NCBI RefSeq assembly: GCF_017599305.1
Contig: NZ_JAGFWR010000001.1
Coordinates: 620,001-684,000 of the forward strand
DNA: 64,000 nt
Reading direction: 5' to 3'
From: Micromonospora antibiotica
GTDB lineage: Bacteria > Actinomycetota > Actinomycetes > Mycobacteriales > Micromonosporaceae
Positions within the stretch are counted from its first letter, which is position 1. Each line of letters begins with the position of its first letter. The notes under the pieces were generated by a model that saw only the letters and a program-made list of their open reading frames with translations, had not been told where the DNA came from and ran no database searches. Positions 15,326-23,502 of this stretch are shown in pieces. Both the position numbers and the translations under genes were made by a program.

Positions 15326-16201
15326 TCAGTGCAGGGAGCGGGCGTAGCCGGTGGGGGTGTGACCGGTGACCGCGGCGAAGTCGCGGGCCAGGTGGGCCTG
15401 GTCGCTGTAGCCGAGGTCGGCGGCGAGGGCGGCCCAGTCGGGCAGCCCGGTGACGACCTGTTCGATCGCCTCCAGCAGGCGGTAGCGACGGATCACCCAC
15501 TTGGGACCGACGCCGACGTGGTCCAGGAAGAGCCGCTGCAACCGCCGGACGGAGAGATCGTGCCGGCGGGCCAGGTCGTCCACCCGCAGCACGCTACGGT
15601 CGGTGCGGATCGACTCGGCGAGGGCGATCGCCTCGGCCGCCGCCGGGTCGGGCTGTGGCGCCCAGGCGAGCAGGAAGGCGTCCAACGCCCGCCGGCGCTC
15701 GTCGTCCGTACCCCCGCAGCGGGGCGACGCGACGGCGGACCCGGCGGCGCGGGGCGTGGTCGGGCCAGCGGGGTGGGTGGCGGCGGCACCGGGGGTGGTC
15801 GACCCGGCGGCGCGGGCGGCGATCGGGTCGGTGCGGAGCGGGACGTCCCGGTCGGTGAGTTCGGCGACCGGGCGACGCCAGAACGGGCGGAAGCCGCCGG
15901 GACGGAACTGGATACCGCTGACCGTTCCGGTGCCGGTCAGGGTGACCGTGAACAGCCGCCGACCGACCCCGGCCACCTCGGCGGTCTCCGGGCCGCCGGC
16001 ATCCTGCCGGAAGACGACGTTGACCGCCGGGTGCGGCACCACCTGCTGGGTGAACGGCGCGGTCAGCGCCCAGTCGGCCAGCCAGTAGTGCTCCACCCAC
16101 GGGCGCAGCGCGGGGGCCGGCAGGTGCCGCCGGAACCGCAGCTCCCGGCGCAGCCGGGCCGGATCGAGGATGCCCCGGTCATCCGCGCGTGGCTGTCGCA
16201 T
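15326..16201 (-). CDS. AraC-family transcriptional regulator
   Basis: A 291-residue regulator. The N-terminal half has the DUF6597-type sensor seen in many actinobacterial AraC proteins (RPWVEHYWLADWALTAPFTQ, VVPHPAVNVVFRQDAG, GIQFRPGGFRPFW). The C-terminal HTH_18 pair includes RRHDLSVRRLQRLFLDHVGV and DLGYSDQAHLARDFAAVTGH. An Ala/Thr/Pro linker of about 40 residues separates them. ATG 16201 is chosen since the preceding in-frame part is not protein-like. It is divergent, 31 bp from the frameshifted gene at 16233, which it may control. Confidence 0.85.
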   Translation of the reverse strand: MRQPRADDRGILDPARLRRELRFRRHLPAPALRPWVEHYWLADWALTAPFTQQVVPHPAVNVVFRQDAGGPETAEVAGVGRRLFTVTLTGTGTVSGIQFRPGGFRPFWRRPVAELTDRDVPLRTDPIAARAAGSTTPGAAATHPAGPTTPRAAGSAVASPRCGGTDDERRRALDAFLLAWAPQPDPAAAEAIALAESIRTDRSVLRVDDLARRHDLSVRRLQRLFLDHVGVGPKWVIRRYRLLEAIEQVVTGLPDWAALAADLGYSDQAHLARDFAAVTGHTPTGYARSLH

Positions 16202-16232
16202 TCGTTCAAGACCACCTTCATACGCTGGCCGT

Positions 16233-16801
16233 ATGCCAACGAAGACTAGTGAGCTGCTGGCCGCCGCCGCCCCGGGGACCGTGGAGTTGGTCCGGGCGAT
16301 CGGCGACGACCAACTCGACCTGCCGACCCCGTGCGCGGAGTACGACGTCCGCGGACTGATCAACCACGTGTACGACGTGGCGGTCAACTTCCAACGCCTC
16401 GCCGCCGGGCAGGAGACGGACTGGTCGGTCAAGACCGATCACGTGGCCGAACCGGGCTGGCGGGACCGGTTCGCCACTGAGGTGAAGCAGCTCGTCGTGG
16501 CCTGGGACGACCCGGCCAGCGAGGAGGGCGTCGCGCCGGCGATGGGGCTGCCCCGGTCGACGATCGGCCTGATGGGGGTGGTGGACCTGGTGGTGCACGG
16601 CTGGGACCTGCGCGGGCCACCGGCCAGCCGTACCAGCCGGCGCGGGAGAGCATCGCGGCGCTGCACGGCTTCATGGACGAGATGGGCCCGATGGGCCGGC
16701 AGATGGGCGCCTTCGGCGCGGAGGTGCCGGTCGGGGCGGACGGGACCGAACTGGACCGGCTGCTCGGCCGTACCGGTCGCGATCCGGCCTGGACGAGCTG
16801 A
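16233..16801 (+). pseudogene. Frameshifted TIGR03086-type (mycothiol maleylpyruvate isomerase N-domain) protein
   Basis: The start MPTKTSELLAAAAPGTVELV and the helix LPTPCAEYDVRGLINHVYDV match the DinB-like metal-binding family (TIGR03086), usually about 190 residues. The frame is intact to VVDLVVHGWDL (16610). From 16611 the matching C-terminus (RATGQPYQPARESIAALHGF, then LDRLLGRTGRDPAWTS) is in the +1-shifted frame, ending at TGA 16799-16801. A single missing base, probably a G in CTG(G)CGCGGG, explains this. It is either a recent mutation or a sequencing error; without it the gene would give 189 residues. Confidence 0.85.
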
Positions 16802-16888
16802 CCGCTCCCGCCCACCGGGTCGCCGCACCCGGTGGGCCGGGCCGCCCACCGAACCCGCCGGACCCCCTCGCCGGATCGACGGAGTCGC

Positions 16889-16918
16889 TTGACATCGACT
16901 ATTCACTGGATGAATAGT
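16889..16918 (+). promoter_or_regulatory. padR promoter with overlapping 8-bp inverted repeat
   Basis: TTGACA (16889-16894) and AATAGT (16913-16918), 18 bp apart, form a good promoter; the -10 ends 7 nt before the GTG at 16926, so the transcript is likely leaderless. ACTATTCA-CTGGA-TGAATAGT (16898-16918) is a perfect inverted repeat over the spacer and -10, fitting a PadR autorepression operator. Confidence 0.7.
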
Positions 16919-16925
16919 TGGCCGG

Positions 16926-17462
16926 GTGTCCACGTCGCACGTGCTGCTCGGGTTGCTGGCCGCCGGCAACCGGCACGGCTACGAGCTGAAGCGCGCCCAC
17001 GACACCCGGCTGCCCCGGGCCAAGCCGCTCGCCTTCGGCCAGGTCTACGCCACCCTGGGGCGCCTGCAACGGGACGGCCTGGTGGTCACCGCCGGTCAGG
17101 AACGCGAGGCCGGCCCCGACCGGACCGCCTACGCGCTCACCGACCAGGGCCGGGCCGCGCTCGCCGGCTGGCTCGCCGCCGTCGAGCCACCCATGCCGTA
17201 CGTCACCAGCGCGCTGTTCACCAAGGTCGCGGTGGCGTTGCTGGTCGCCGACCTCAACGCGGCCCGGTCCTACCTGATCGCCCAGGCGCGGGCGCACACC
17301 GACCGGCTGCGCGAACTCACCGCCGTCAAGACGGCACCCTCGACCACCCTCGATGACGTCGTCGCCGTCGACTACGCCGTCGCTCACCTCGACGCCGACC
17401 TGAGGTGGCTGCGCACCACCCTGGCCCGCGTCGCCGACTGGCACCGGGAGGTGCACCCGTGA
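16926..17462 (+). CDS. PadR-family transcriptional regulator
   Basis: A 178-residue PadR protein: winged helix at about 1-80 (HVLLGLLAAGNRHGYELKRA, FGQVYATLGRLQRDGLV, YALTDQGRAALAGWL) and a helical C-terminal dimerisation domain (VIR_AT-like). PadR regulators repress drug exporters until a ligand binds. It overlaps the ABC ATPase gene by 4 bp (GTGA), and its promoter carries a palindrome over the -10, so it should control the whole three-gene exporter operon including itself. Confidence 0.9.
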   Translation: MSTSHVLLGLLAAGNRHGYELKRAHDTRLPRAKPLAFGQVYATLGRLQRDGLVVTAGQEREAGPDRTAYALTDQGRAALAGWLAAVEPPMPYVTSALFTKVAVALLVADLNAARSYLIAQARAHTDRLRELTAVKTAPSTTLDDVVAVDYAVAHLDADLRWLRTTLARVADWHREVHP

Positions 17463-18184
17463 GCCGACTCCAGGCCCGCGACGTGGTCCGGTCGTACGGC
17501 CCGACACCGGCCCTGCGCGGCGTCAGCCTCGACGTCGCCGACGGCGAGATCGTCGCCGTGACCGGACCCAGCGGCTGCGGCAAGTCCACCCTGCTGCACT
17601 GCCTCGCCGGCATCCTGCGCCCCGACGAGGGGGCGGTGCGCTGGAACGGCGAGCGGATCGACACCTGGCCCGAGGCGGCGCGGTCCCGGCTGCGCCGTAC
17701 CGAGTTCGGGGTGTTGTTCCAGTTCGGTCAGCTCGTCCCCGAGTTGACCGCGGCGGAGAACGTCGCCCTGCCCCTGCTCCTCGCCGGCACGGGGCGGCGA
17801 GAAGCAGGGCGGGCGGCGGGCGAATGGCTGGACCGCTTCGGCGTCGGGCACCTCGCCGACGTGCGCCCCGGCGCGATGTCCGGTGGGCAGCAGCAACGCT
17901 GCGCCACCGCCCGCGCCCTGGTCACCGGGCCCCGGGTGATCTTCGCCGACGAGCCGACCGGTGCCCTCGACACGCTCAGCGGCGAGGAGGTCCTCACCCA
18001 GCTCGTCCAGCTTGCCCGGGAACAGGGCACCACCATCGTCCTGGTCACCCACGAACCCCGGATCGCCGCGTACGCCGACCGCGAGGTGATGCTCCGCGAC
18101 GGCGTGGTCGACCCGACGGGCCTCGGCCTGGACGAAACCCTCGTCCCGCTCCCGGCGGCCGGCCCCGGCACGGACCCCCGGTGA
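17459..18184 (+). CDS. ABC transporter ATP-binding protein (MacB/LolD type)
   Basis: A 241-residue nucleotide-binding subunit: Walker A GPSGCGKST at 36-44, Q-loop in VLFQFGQLVPELTAAENVAL, signature MSGGQQQRC, Walker B VIFADEPTGALD and switch His in VLVTHEPR. The LVPELTAAENVALPLLL motif is typical of ATPases that pair with FtsX/MacB-type permeases. GTG 17459 overlaps the padR stop; GTGA overlap with the permease. Together they likely export an antimicrobial or lipid-like compound. Confidence 0.92.
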   Translation: MSRLQARDVVRSYGPTPALRGVSLDVADGEIVAVTGPSGCGKSTLLHCLAGILRPDEGAVRWNGERIDTWPEAARSRLRRTEFGVLFQFGQLVPELTAAENVALPLLLAGTGRREAGRAAGEWLDRFGVGHLADVRPGAMSGGQQQRCATARALVTGPRVIFADEPTGALDTLSGEEVLTQLVQLAREQGTTIVLVTHEPRIAAYADREVMLRDGVVDPTGLGLDETLVPLPAAGPGTDPR

Positions 18185-19692
18185 GGCCGGGCGTCGCGCT
18201 GCGGCTCGCCCTGGCCGGCAACCGCACCGACACCGTCCGGGTCGTGCTCACCGCGCTCAGCGCCGCCCTGGCCAGCCTCGCCGGGCTGGCCGCCCTCACC
18301 GTGCTGGCCATCCCGACCCCACCCGGCGGACGGGGCAGCAACAACTCCGAGCAGTACACCAACGCGCTGCTACGCGAGCCGGGCCTGCGCGGCGGCACGG
18401 CGGTCGCGTTGCTGCTGCTCGCCGTGCCGGTGCTCGCCCTGGCCGGGCAGTGCGTGCGGCTCGGCGCCCCGGCCCGGGACCGGCGACTCGCCGGGTTCCG
18501 GCTGGCCGGGGCCACCCCCGGGCAGGTGACCGGGCTGGTCGCGGTGGAGGCCGGGCTGGCCAGCCTGCTCGGCACCCTGGCCGGGCTGGGGACGTACCTG
18601 GTGGGCCGGGTGCTGCTGCACCGGCCCGACGCCCGGGGGCTGCTGCCGCTGCCCACCGACGTGCTGCCGTCGCCGCCGGTGATCGCGGCGGTGGTGCTCG
18701 GCCTGCCGGTGCTGGCCGGGCTGGTCGGTGTCGTCCTGCTGCGCCGGGTCACCGCGACCCCGCTCGGCGTGGTCCGGCGGACCCGCCGGGAACGTGCCCC
18801 GAGGCCGTGGGCCGGGCTGCTGATCCTGGCCGGGCCGACCGCGTTCGGCCTGCTCGCCCCGATCAACAGGTGGTACGCCGACCGTGCTCAGGACCCACCG
18901 GCGCTGCTGGAGCCGGCGCTGATGGCCGGCGGTGCGCTGGCCGCGCTGGTCGGGGTGGTGGTCGGCACCGGCTGGCTGTCGTACACGGCCGGGCGGTTGC
19001 TGCACCGGTGGGGTCGCGGGGCGGCCGTGCTGCTGGCCGCCCGTCGGTTGACCGCCGACCCGTGGGCCGGCAGCCGGACCCTGGCCGCCCTGCTGGCGGC
19101 GGTGATCGTGGGGGCGGGTGCGGCCGGGCTCCGGGCCTCGATGATCGCCGACATGGCGGCGAACCGGGCCACCGGCCAGGGCCTGGCCGGCGGTGAAGAC
19201 TTCTACCTGAACACGATGGACCTGGTCGACCGGGCCGCCCAGCTGGCCGTGGCGCTGGCCGCCGGTGGCCTGGTCGTCGCCCTGGTCGAGGGGATCGTCG
19301 CCCGCCGCCGGACGTATGCGGCGCTGGTCGCCTCCGGGGTCCCCCGCAGCGTCATCGGCCGTTCCGTCGGCTGGCAGGCGCTGGCCCCGGCGGTGCCGGC
19401 CATCGTATTGGCGCTCGCCAGTGGCCTGCTGCTCATCTGGGGCGTCGCGGGCCGCCCACGCACCTACGGGGCGCACTCCTTCCAGGTGTGCACGGGCGAC
19501 GCCGTCCGGTGCGCCGACCCGTCGGTCCTGCGCACCGTGTGGGTGCCCGAGGTCGTGGTGACACCCGAGCTGCCGTGGGCGCAACTCGCCTGGGTCGGTG
19601 CGGGTGCCCTGGTCGCCGTGCTGGTCACGGTCGGTGTCGGCCTGCTCTTCCTGCGGATGAGCACCGCCGTCGAGGAACTCCGCACCGGCTGA
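18181..19692 (+). CDS. FtsX-type ABC transporter permease
   Basis: A 503-residue membrane protein with the FtsX/MacB-like layout: one N-terminal helix, an extracytoplasmic segment (PGGRGSNNSEQYTNALLREP), then groups of membrane helices. Two FtsX-like cores are visible around DRRLAGFRLAGATPGQVTGL and RRRTYAALVASGVPRSVIGR; a second external loop (CTGDAVRCADPSVLR) holds two cysteines that could form a disulfide. GTG 18181 overlaps the ATPase stop. Third gene of the PadR-controlled operon. Confidence 0.85.
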   Translation: MRPGVALRLALAGNRTDTVRVVLTALSAALASLAGLAALTVLAIPTPPGGRGSNNSEQYTNALLREPGLRGGTAVALLLLAVPVLALAGQCVRLGAPARDRRLAGFRLAGATPGQVTGLVAVEAGLASLLGTLAGLGTYLVGRVLLHRPDARGLLPLPTDVLPSPPVIAAVVLGLPVLAGLVGVVLLRRVTATPLGVVRRTRRERAPRPWAGLLILAGPTAFGLLAPINRWYADRAQDPPALLEPALMAGGALAALVGVVVGTGWLSYTAGRLLHRWGRGAAVLLAARRLTADPWAGSRTLAALLAAVIVGAGAAGLRASMIADMAANRATGQGLAGGEDFYLNTMDLVDRAAQLAVALAAGGLVVALVEGIVARRRTYAALVASGVPRSVIGRSVGWQALAPAVPAIVLALASGLLLIWGVAGRPRTYGAHSFQVCTGDAVRCADPSVLRTVWVPEVVVTPELPWAQLAWVGAGALVAVLVTVGVGLLFLRMSTAVEELRTG

Positions 19693-19710
19693 CCGCGATC
19701 AGCCGGTGCG
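19681..19710 (+). terminator. Hairpin spanning permease stop codon
   Basis: CGCACCGGCTGA, CCGCGA loop, TCAGCCGGTGCG: perfect 12-bp arms that include the TGA stop of the permease. No T-run. It separates the exporter operon from the convergent peptidase gene and could act in both directions. Confidence 0.65.
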
Positions 19711-19830
19711 CAGCGGCAACCGCCCGCCGGTCCCGGGCCGGCCCGCCGAGCGTTGCCGGCCCGCCGAGCGCTGCCGGCCCCCGGCCGGCCCGGGGACCCG
19801 CCCCGGCCCGGCGGGGACCGGTGGCGGCGG

Positions 19831-21927
19831 TCAGGCGCGGCCCAGCCGGTCGAGGATCCAGGCGTTGATGAACGCCTCCTCACGCCAGGCGTCGTACCGG
19901 CCGCTGGGGCCACCGTGGCCGGCACCCATCTCCGTCTTGAGCAGGTAGTCGCCCTGCGGGGCCACCGCCCGCAGCCGGGCGATCCACTTGGCCGGCTCGT
20001 GGTAGAGCACCCGGGTGTCGTTGAGGCTGGTCACCGCCAGGATCGCCGGGTAGTCGGCGGCGGTGACGTTCTCGTACGGGGTGTACGACTTCATGTACGC
20101 GTACACCTCCGGGTCGGCGAGCGGGTTGCCCCACTCCTCCCACTCGGTGACGGTCAACGGCAGCGACGGGTCGAGGATCGAGGTGAGCGCGTCCACGAAG
20201 GGCACCTGCGCCACGATCCCGGTGAACGCGTCCGGGGCGATGTTGGCGACCGCGCCCATCAGCAGGCCACCGGCCGAGGCGCCCCGGGCGACCAGTCGGT
20301 CGGCCGCCGTCCAGCCGGCCTTGACCAGGTGCCGGGCGCAGGCCACGAAGTCGGTGAAGGTGTTCTTCTTGGCCAGCATCTTGCCCTCGTCGTACCAGCG
20401 GCGGCCCAGTTCACCGCCGCCCCGGATGTGCGCCACGGCGAAGACGACGCCCCGGTCGAGCAGGCTGAGCCGGGCGACCGAGAACCATGGGTCCATGCTG
20501 GCCTCGTACGAGCCGTACCCGTAGATCACGGCGGGGGCGGAGCCGTCGCGTGGGGTGTCCCGGTGGCAGACCAGCGAGATGGGCACCCGGGTGCCGTCGT
20601 CGGCGAGCGCCCACTCGCGGTGCTGCTCGTAGTCGGCCGGGTCGTACGCGCGGCCGTCCGGCCCGGGGAGCACCGGCTTGCGGCGACGCAGCGTCAGTTC
20701 CCGGGTGACCAGGTCGTAGTCGTAGACCGAGTCGGGGGTGACCAGCGAGGTGTAGCGGAACCGCAGCTGCCGGGTGCGGTATTCCGGGTTGGCGTCCAGC
20801 CCGACGCTGTGGATCGGCTCGGGGAACTCGATGTCGTGGCCGTCGCCGCCGCCGACGGGGAGCACCCGCAGCCCGGTCAGCCCGTTGCTGCGCAGCGAGA
20901 CGACCAGGTGGTCGGCGAACGCGTCGACCGACTCCAGCCGGGTGCCGGGGCTGTGCGGGATCAGCGGCACCCAGTCGCCGGGGGCGTCCGCCGAGGTGTA
21001 CGCCAGCGCGAAGTCCTCCGCGCCGTCGTTGTGCAGGATCAGGAACCGGTGGCCGTGGTGCTCGACGCTGTATTCGACGCCCTGCCGGCGCGGGGCGATC
21101 ACCGCCGGCTCGCCGGTCGGGTTGTCGGCCGGGATGACCCGTACCTCGCTGGTGACCTTGCTGGTGCTGTCGATCAGCACGAACCGCTCGGATCGGGTCA
21201 GCTCGACGCCCACCCAGAACCGCTCGTCCTCCTCCAGATGTACCACCACGTCCTCGCCCGACGGGGTGCCGACGGTGTGCCGCCACACCCGGTTGGGTCG
21301 CCACGCCTCGTCGACGGTGATGTAGAACAGCACGGTCGCGTCGGCCGACCAGGCGGTGCCGTAGAAGGTGTCGGGCACCTCGTCGCCGAGCAGTTCGCCG
21401 GTGCTCAGGTCCTTGATCCGCAGGGTGAAGCGTTCGTCGCCGGAGAAGTCCGTCGAGTAGGCCAGCCACCGCCCGTCGGGGCTGACGTCGAACGCGCCGA
21501 GGGAGAAGAAGTCGTGCCCTTCGGCGAGCTGGTTGCCGTCGAGCAGCACCTCTTCGCCGTCGAGCGGGGCGCCGTCCGCGCTGACCGGCGGGTCGGTCTC
21601 GTCGTCGCGGACCGCGCGGCGGCAGTGCACGCCGTACTGCTGGCCCTCGATCGTGCGGGTGTAGTACCAGTGGCCGCCCTTGCGGGTGGGCACCGACAGG
21701 TCGGTCTCCTGGGTGCGCTGCTTCGTCTCGGCGAACAGCGTGCCGCGTAACGCTTCCAGGTGCGCGGTGCGCTGCTCGGTGTAGGCGTTCTCGGCGGTCA
21801 GGTGGGCGATGGTCGCCGGGTCGTCCTTGGCGGCCAGCCAGGCGTACTCGTCGACGACGGTGTCGCCGTGGTGGGTGCGCTCCGCGCGGACCTGTCGGGC
21901 GACGGGCGGGGTGGTCTCGGTGGTCAC
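19831..21927 (-). CDS. ptrB: Oligopeptidase B (prolyl oligopeptidase family S9)
   Basis: A 698-residue enzyme of normal length for the family: N-terminal beta-propeller (about 60-410) and C-terminal alpha/beta hydrolase. The catalytic serine lies in GASAGGLLMG, the acid in TSLNDTRVLYHEP and the histidine in GAGHGGPSGR; the ILAVTSLNDTRV and VAHIRGGGELGRRWYDEG segments are diagnostic of PtrB/POP. It cleaves short peptides after basic (or proline) residues in the cytosol. No signal peptide. It is divergent from the flavoprotein gene at 22011. Confidence 0.92.
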   Translation of the reverse strand: MTTETTPPVARQVRAERTHHGDTVVDEYAWLAAKDDPATIAHLTAENAYTEQRTAHLEALRGTLFAETKQRTQETDLSVPTRKGGHWYYTRTIEGQQYGVHCRRAVRDDETDPPVSADGAPLDGEEVLLDGNQLAEGHDFFSLGAFDVSPDGRWLAYSTDFSGDERFTLRIKDLSTGELLGDEVPDTFYGTAWSADATVLFYITVDEAWRPNRVWRHTVGTPSGEDVVVHLEEDERFWVGVELTRSERFVLIDSTSKVTSEVRVIPADNPTGEPAVIAPRRQGVEYSVEHHGHRFLILHNDGAEDFALAYTSADAPGDWVPLIPHSPGTRLESVDAFADHLVVSLRSNGLTGLRVLPVGGGDGHDIEFPEPIHSVGLDANPEYRTRQLRFRYTSLVTPDSVYDYDLVTRELTLRRRKPVLPGPDGRAYDPADYEQHREWALADDGTRVPISLVCHRDTPRDGSAPAVIYGYGSYEASMDPWFSVARLSLLDRGVVFAVAHIRGGGELGRRWYDEGKMLAKKNTFTDFVACARHLVKAGWTAADRLVARGASAGGLLMGAVANIAPDAFTGIVAQVPFVDALTSILDPSLPLTVTEWEEWGNPLADPEVYAYMKSYTPYENVTAADYPAILAVTSLNDTRVLYHEPAKWIARLRAVAPQGDYLLKTEMGAGHGGPSGRYDAWREEAFINAWILDRLGRA

Positions 21928-21988
21928 GCCGCCACGTTACCGGCCCGTCGCGCTGCGCGGCGCGGTCGAACCACCACCCACCTCTTTA

Positions 21989-22010
21989 GAACATGTGTAC
22001 GATGACTGTC
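21989..22010 (+). promoter_or_regulatory. LexA-like box overlapping a leaderless promoter
   Basis: GAACATGTGTACGA (21989-22002) is identical to the core at 5836-5849. TACGAT (21998-22003) is a TANNNT -10 element ending 7 nt before the ATG at 22011, so the repeat would cover the -10. LexA as the binder is inferred from likeness to GAAC-N4-GTTC. Confidence 0.4.
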
Positions 22011-23438
22011 ATGTCGACGCCAGCGGGTTCGAGCGGTGCAGCGGAGATCACCCGCCGGTTGGCCGGGATCTGCGGTCCCTCCTTCGCCCGGTTCGCGGGC
22101 GCGGCGGACGAGGTCGCCGGCCGGCTCGCCCGGTGGGTGGCCGTCCCGGGTGGGCCCCGGGCGGCGGCCGAGGTGCTGCGGCTCGCCGCCCGGCACGACC
22201 TGTCGGTGGTGCCCCGGGGCGCGGGCACGAAGATCGACTGGGGTGCCGCGCCGGCCCGGGTCGACATCATGCTCGACACCGGCCGGCTCGCCGGGGTCGG
22301 CCACCAGCCGGCGGCCTCCCCGGTGGTCGAGGTGGGTGCCGGCACCCCGCTGCGGGCGGTGCAGGCCACCCTGGAACGCGCCGGCCGTCGGCTGGCCCTC
22401 GACCCGCCGTCCCCCGGTGCCACCCTCGGTGGGGTGCTCGCCGCCGACGAGTCCGGTCCGCTGCGGCACCGGCACGGCACCCCCTGTGCGCAGCTCGTCG
22501 GCCTGCGGTGGTTGGACGCCGACGGTGAGCTGGTCAGTGCCGGCCGCAGCGCCGCGGAGCTGTCCGGGGTGAGCGCACCCGTCGGTCTCGACCTGGGCCG
22601 GTTGCTCTGCGGTTCGCAGGGCGGGCTGGGCGTGCTCGTCTCGGCGACGCTGCACGCGCAGGCGCTGCCGGCGAGCCAGGTCTGGGTGTCCCGGCCGGTG
22701 TGGAGCCCGCTGGAGGTGCACGACCTGGTCCGGGCGGTGTTCGCCGCCGACCTCGACCCGGCGGCCGTCGAGCTGGACCTGCCGGCCACCGGGTCCCCAC
22801 CGCGCCCGGTCGCCGCCCCGGCGGCGGGCGCGACGTCGGGGCCGCCCGGTCGACCGATGTCCGCCGCCGAGGCGGCGGCCCGGGCCAACCATCCCGCGAT
22901 GTCCGGCCGGCGGGCCGATCCGCCGCCCGCCCGGGGCAGCGCCGGTGAGCTGGCGATCCTGCTGGAGGGTGACCGGTCCGAGGTGGCCGAGCGGGCCGAC
23001 CGCCTGTTGGCCGTGCTCGGTGGCGCGGCGAGCGTCGCCCCGTTCGCCCCGGCCTGGTGGGGGCGCTACCCGTTCGCCCCGGGCGACACCGCGTTGCGGG
23101 TCGAGGCCCCGACCAAGGATCTGCACGCCGCCGTCTACGCGTTGCGCGACGCCGCCGGCACACCCCTGTCGGTACGCGGCTGCGCCGGTGCGGGTGTGGT
23201 GCACGCCGCGCTGCCCGGATCGTTCCCCGTCGACCGGGTGGCCGGCATCCTGGCCGCCGTCCGGGGGGTGTTGCTCGCCCGCCGGGGCCGGTGCGTGGTG
23301 GTCGCCGCTCCCGCTGCGGTCCGCCGTGAGGTCGACGTTTGGGGTGAGGCGGCGGTGATCCCCCGGCTGCGGGAGGCGAAGGAGCACCTCGACCCGCACC
23401 GCCGGCTCGCCCCCGGCCGCCTCCCCGGCGGCCTCTGA
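22011..23438 (+). CDS. FAD-binding oxidoreductase, GlcE-like
   Basis: A 475-residue flavoprotein with an N-terminal FAD_binding_4 (PCMH-type) domain: SVVPRGAGTKIDWG, VVEVGAGTPLRAVQATLERA, PGATLGGVLAADESGP and GLRWLDADGELVSAG. The C-terminal half resembles the substrate domain of the glycolate oxidase subunit GlcE, interrupted by a Pro/Ala-rich stretch around 255-310. GlcE works with GlcD and GlcF, neither of which is in the window, so the true partner and substrate are unknown. ATG 22011 is chosen from the leaderless promoter; two in-frame ATGs just upstream lie inside the operator-like box. Confidence 0.8.
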   Translation: MSTPAGSSGAAEITRRLAGICGPSFARFAGAADEVAGRLARWVAVPGGPRAAAEVLRLAARHDLSVVPRGAGTKIDWGAAPARVDIMLDTGRLAGVGHQPAASPVVEVGAGTPLRAVQATLERAGRRLALDPPSPGATLGGVLAADESGPLRHRHGTPCAQLVGLRWLDADGELVSAGRSAAELSGVSAPVGLDLGRLLCGSQGGLGVLVSATLHAQALPASQVWVSRPVWSPLEVHDLVRAVFAADLDPAAVELDLPATGSPPRPVAAPAAGATSGPPGRPMSAAEAAARANHPAMSGRRADPPPARGSAGELAILLEGDRSEVAERADRLLAVLGGAASVAPFAPAWWGRYPFAPGDTALRVEAPTKDLHAAVYALRDAAGTPLSVRGCAGAGVVHAALPGSFPVDRVAGILAAVRGVLLARRGRCVVVAAPAAVRREVDVWGEAAVIPRLREAKEHLDPHRRLAPGRLPGGL

Positions 23439-23480
23439 TCAACCCCCGGCGACCTCTGACCAGCCCTGGCGGCCTCTGAG
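23430..23480. repeat. Imperfect 20-21 bp triplicate at flavoprotein 3' end
   Basis: GGCCTCTGA, GACCTCTGA and GGCCTCTGA recur at 23430, 23451 and 23471 within similar flanks, duplicating the stop-codon region of the flavoprotein gene. Probably slippage in a GC-rich convergent intergenic stretch. Confidence 0.5.
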
Positions 23481-23502
23481 TGTCGAGGGGATCGGGGGTG
23501 GA

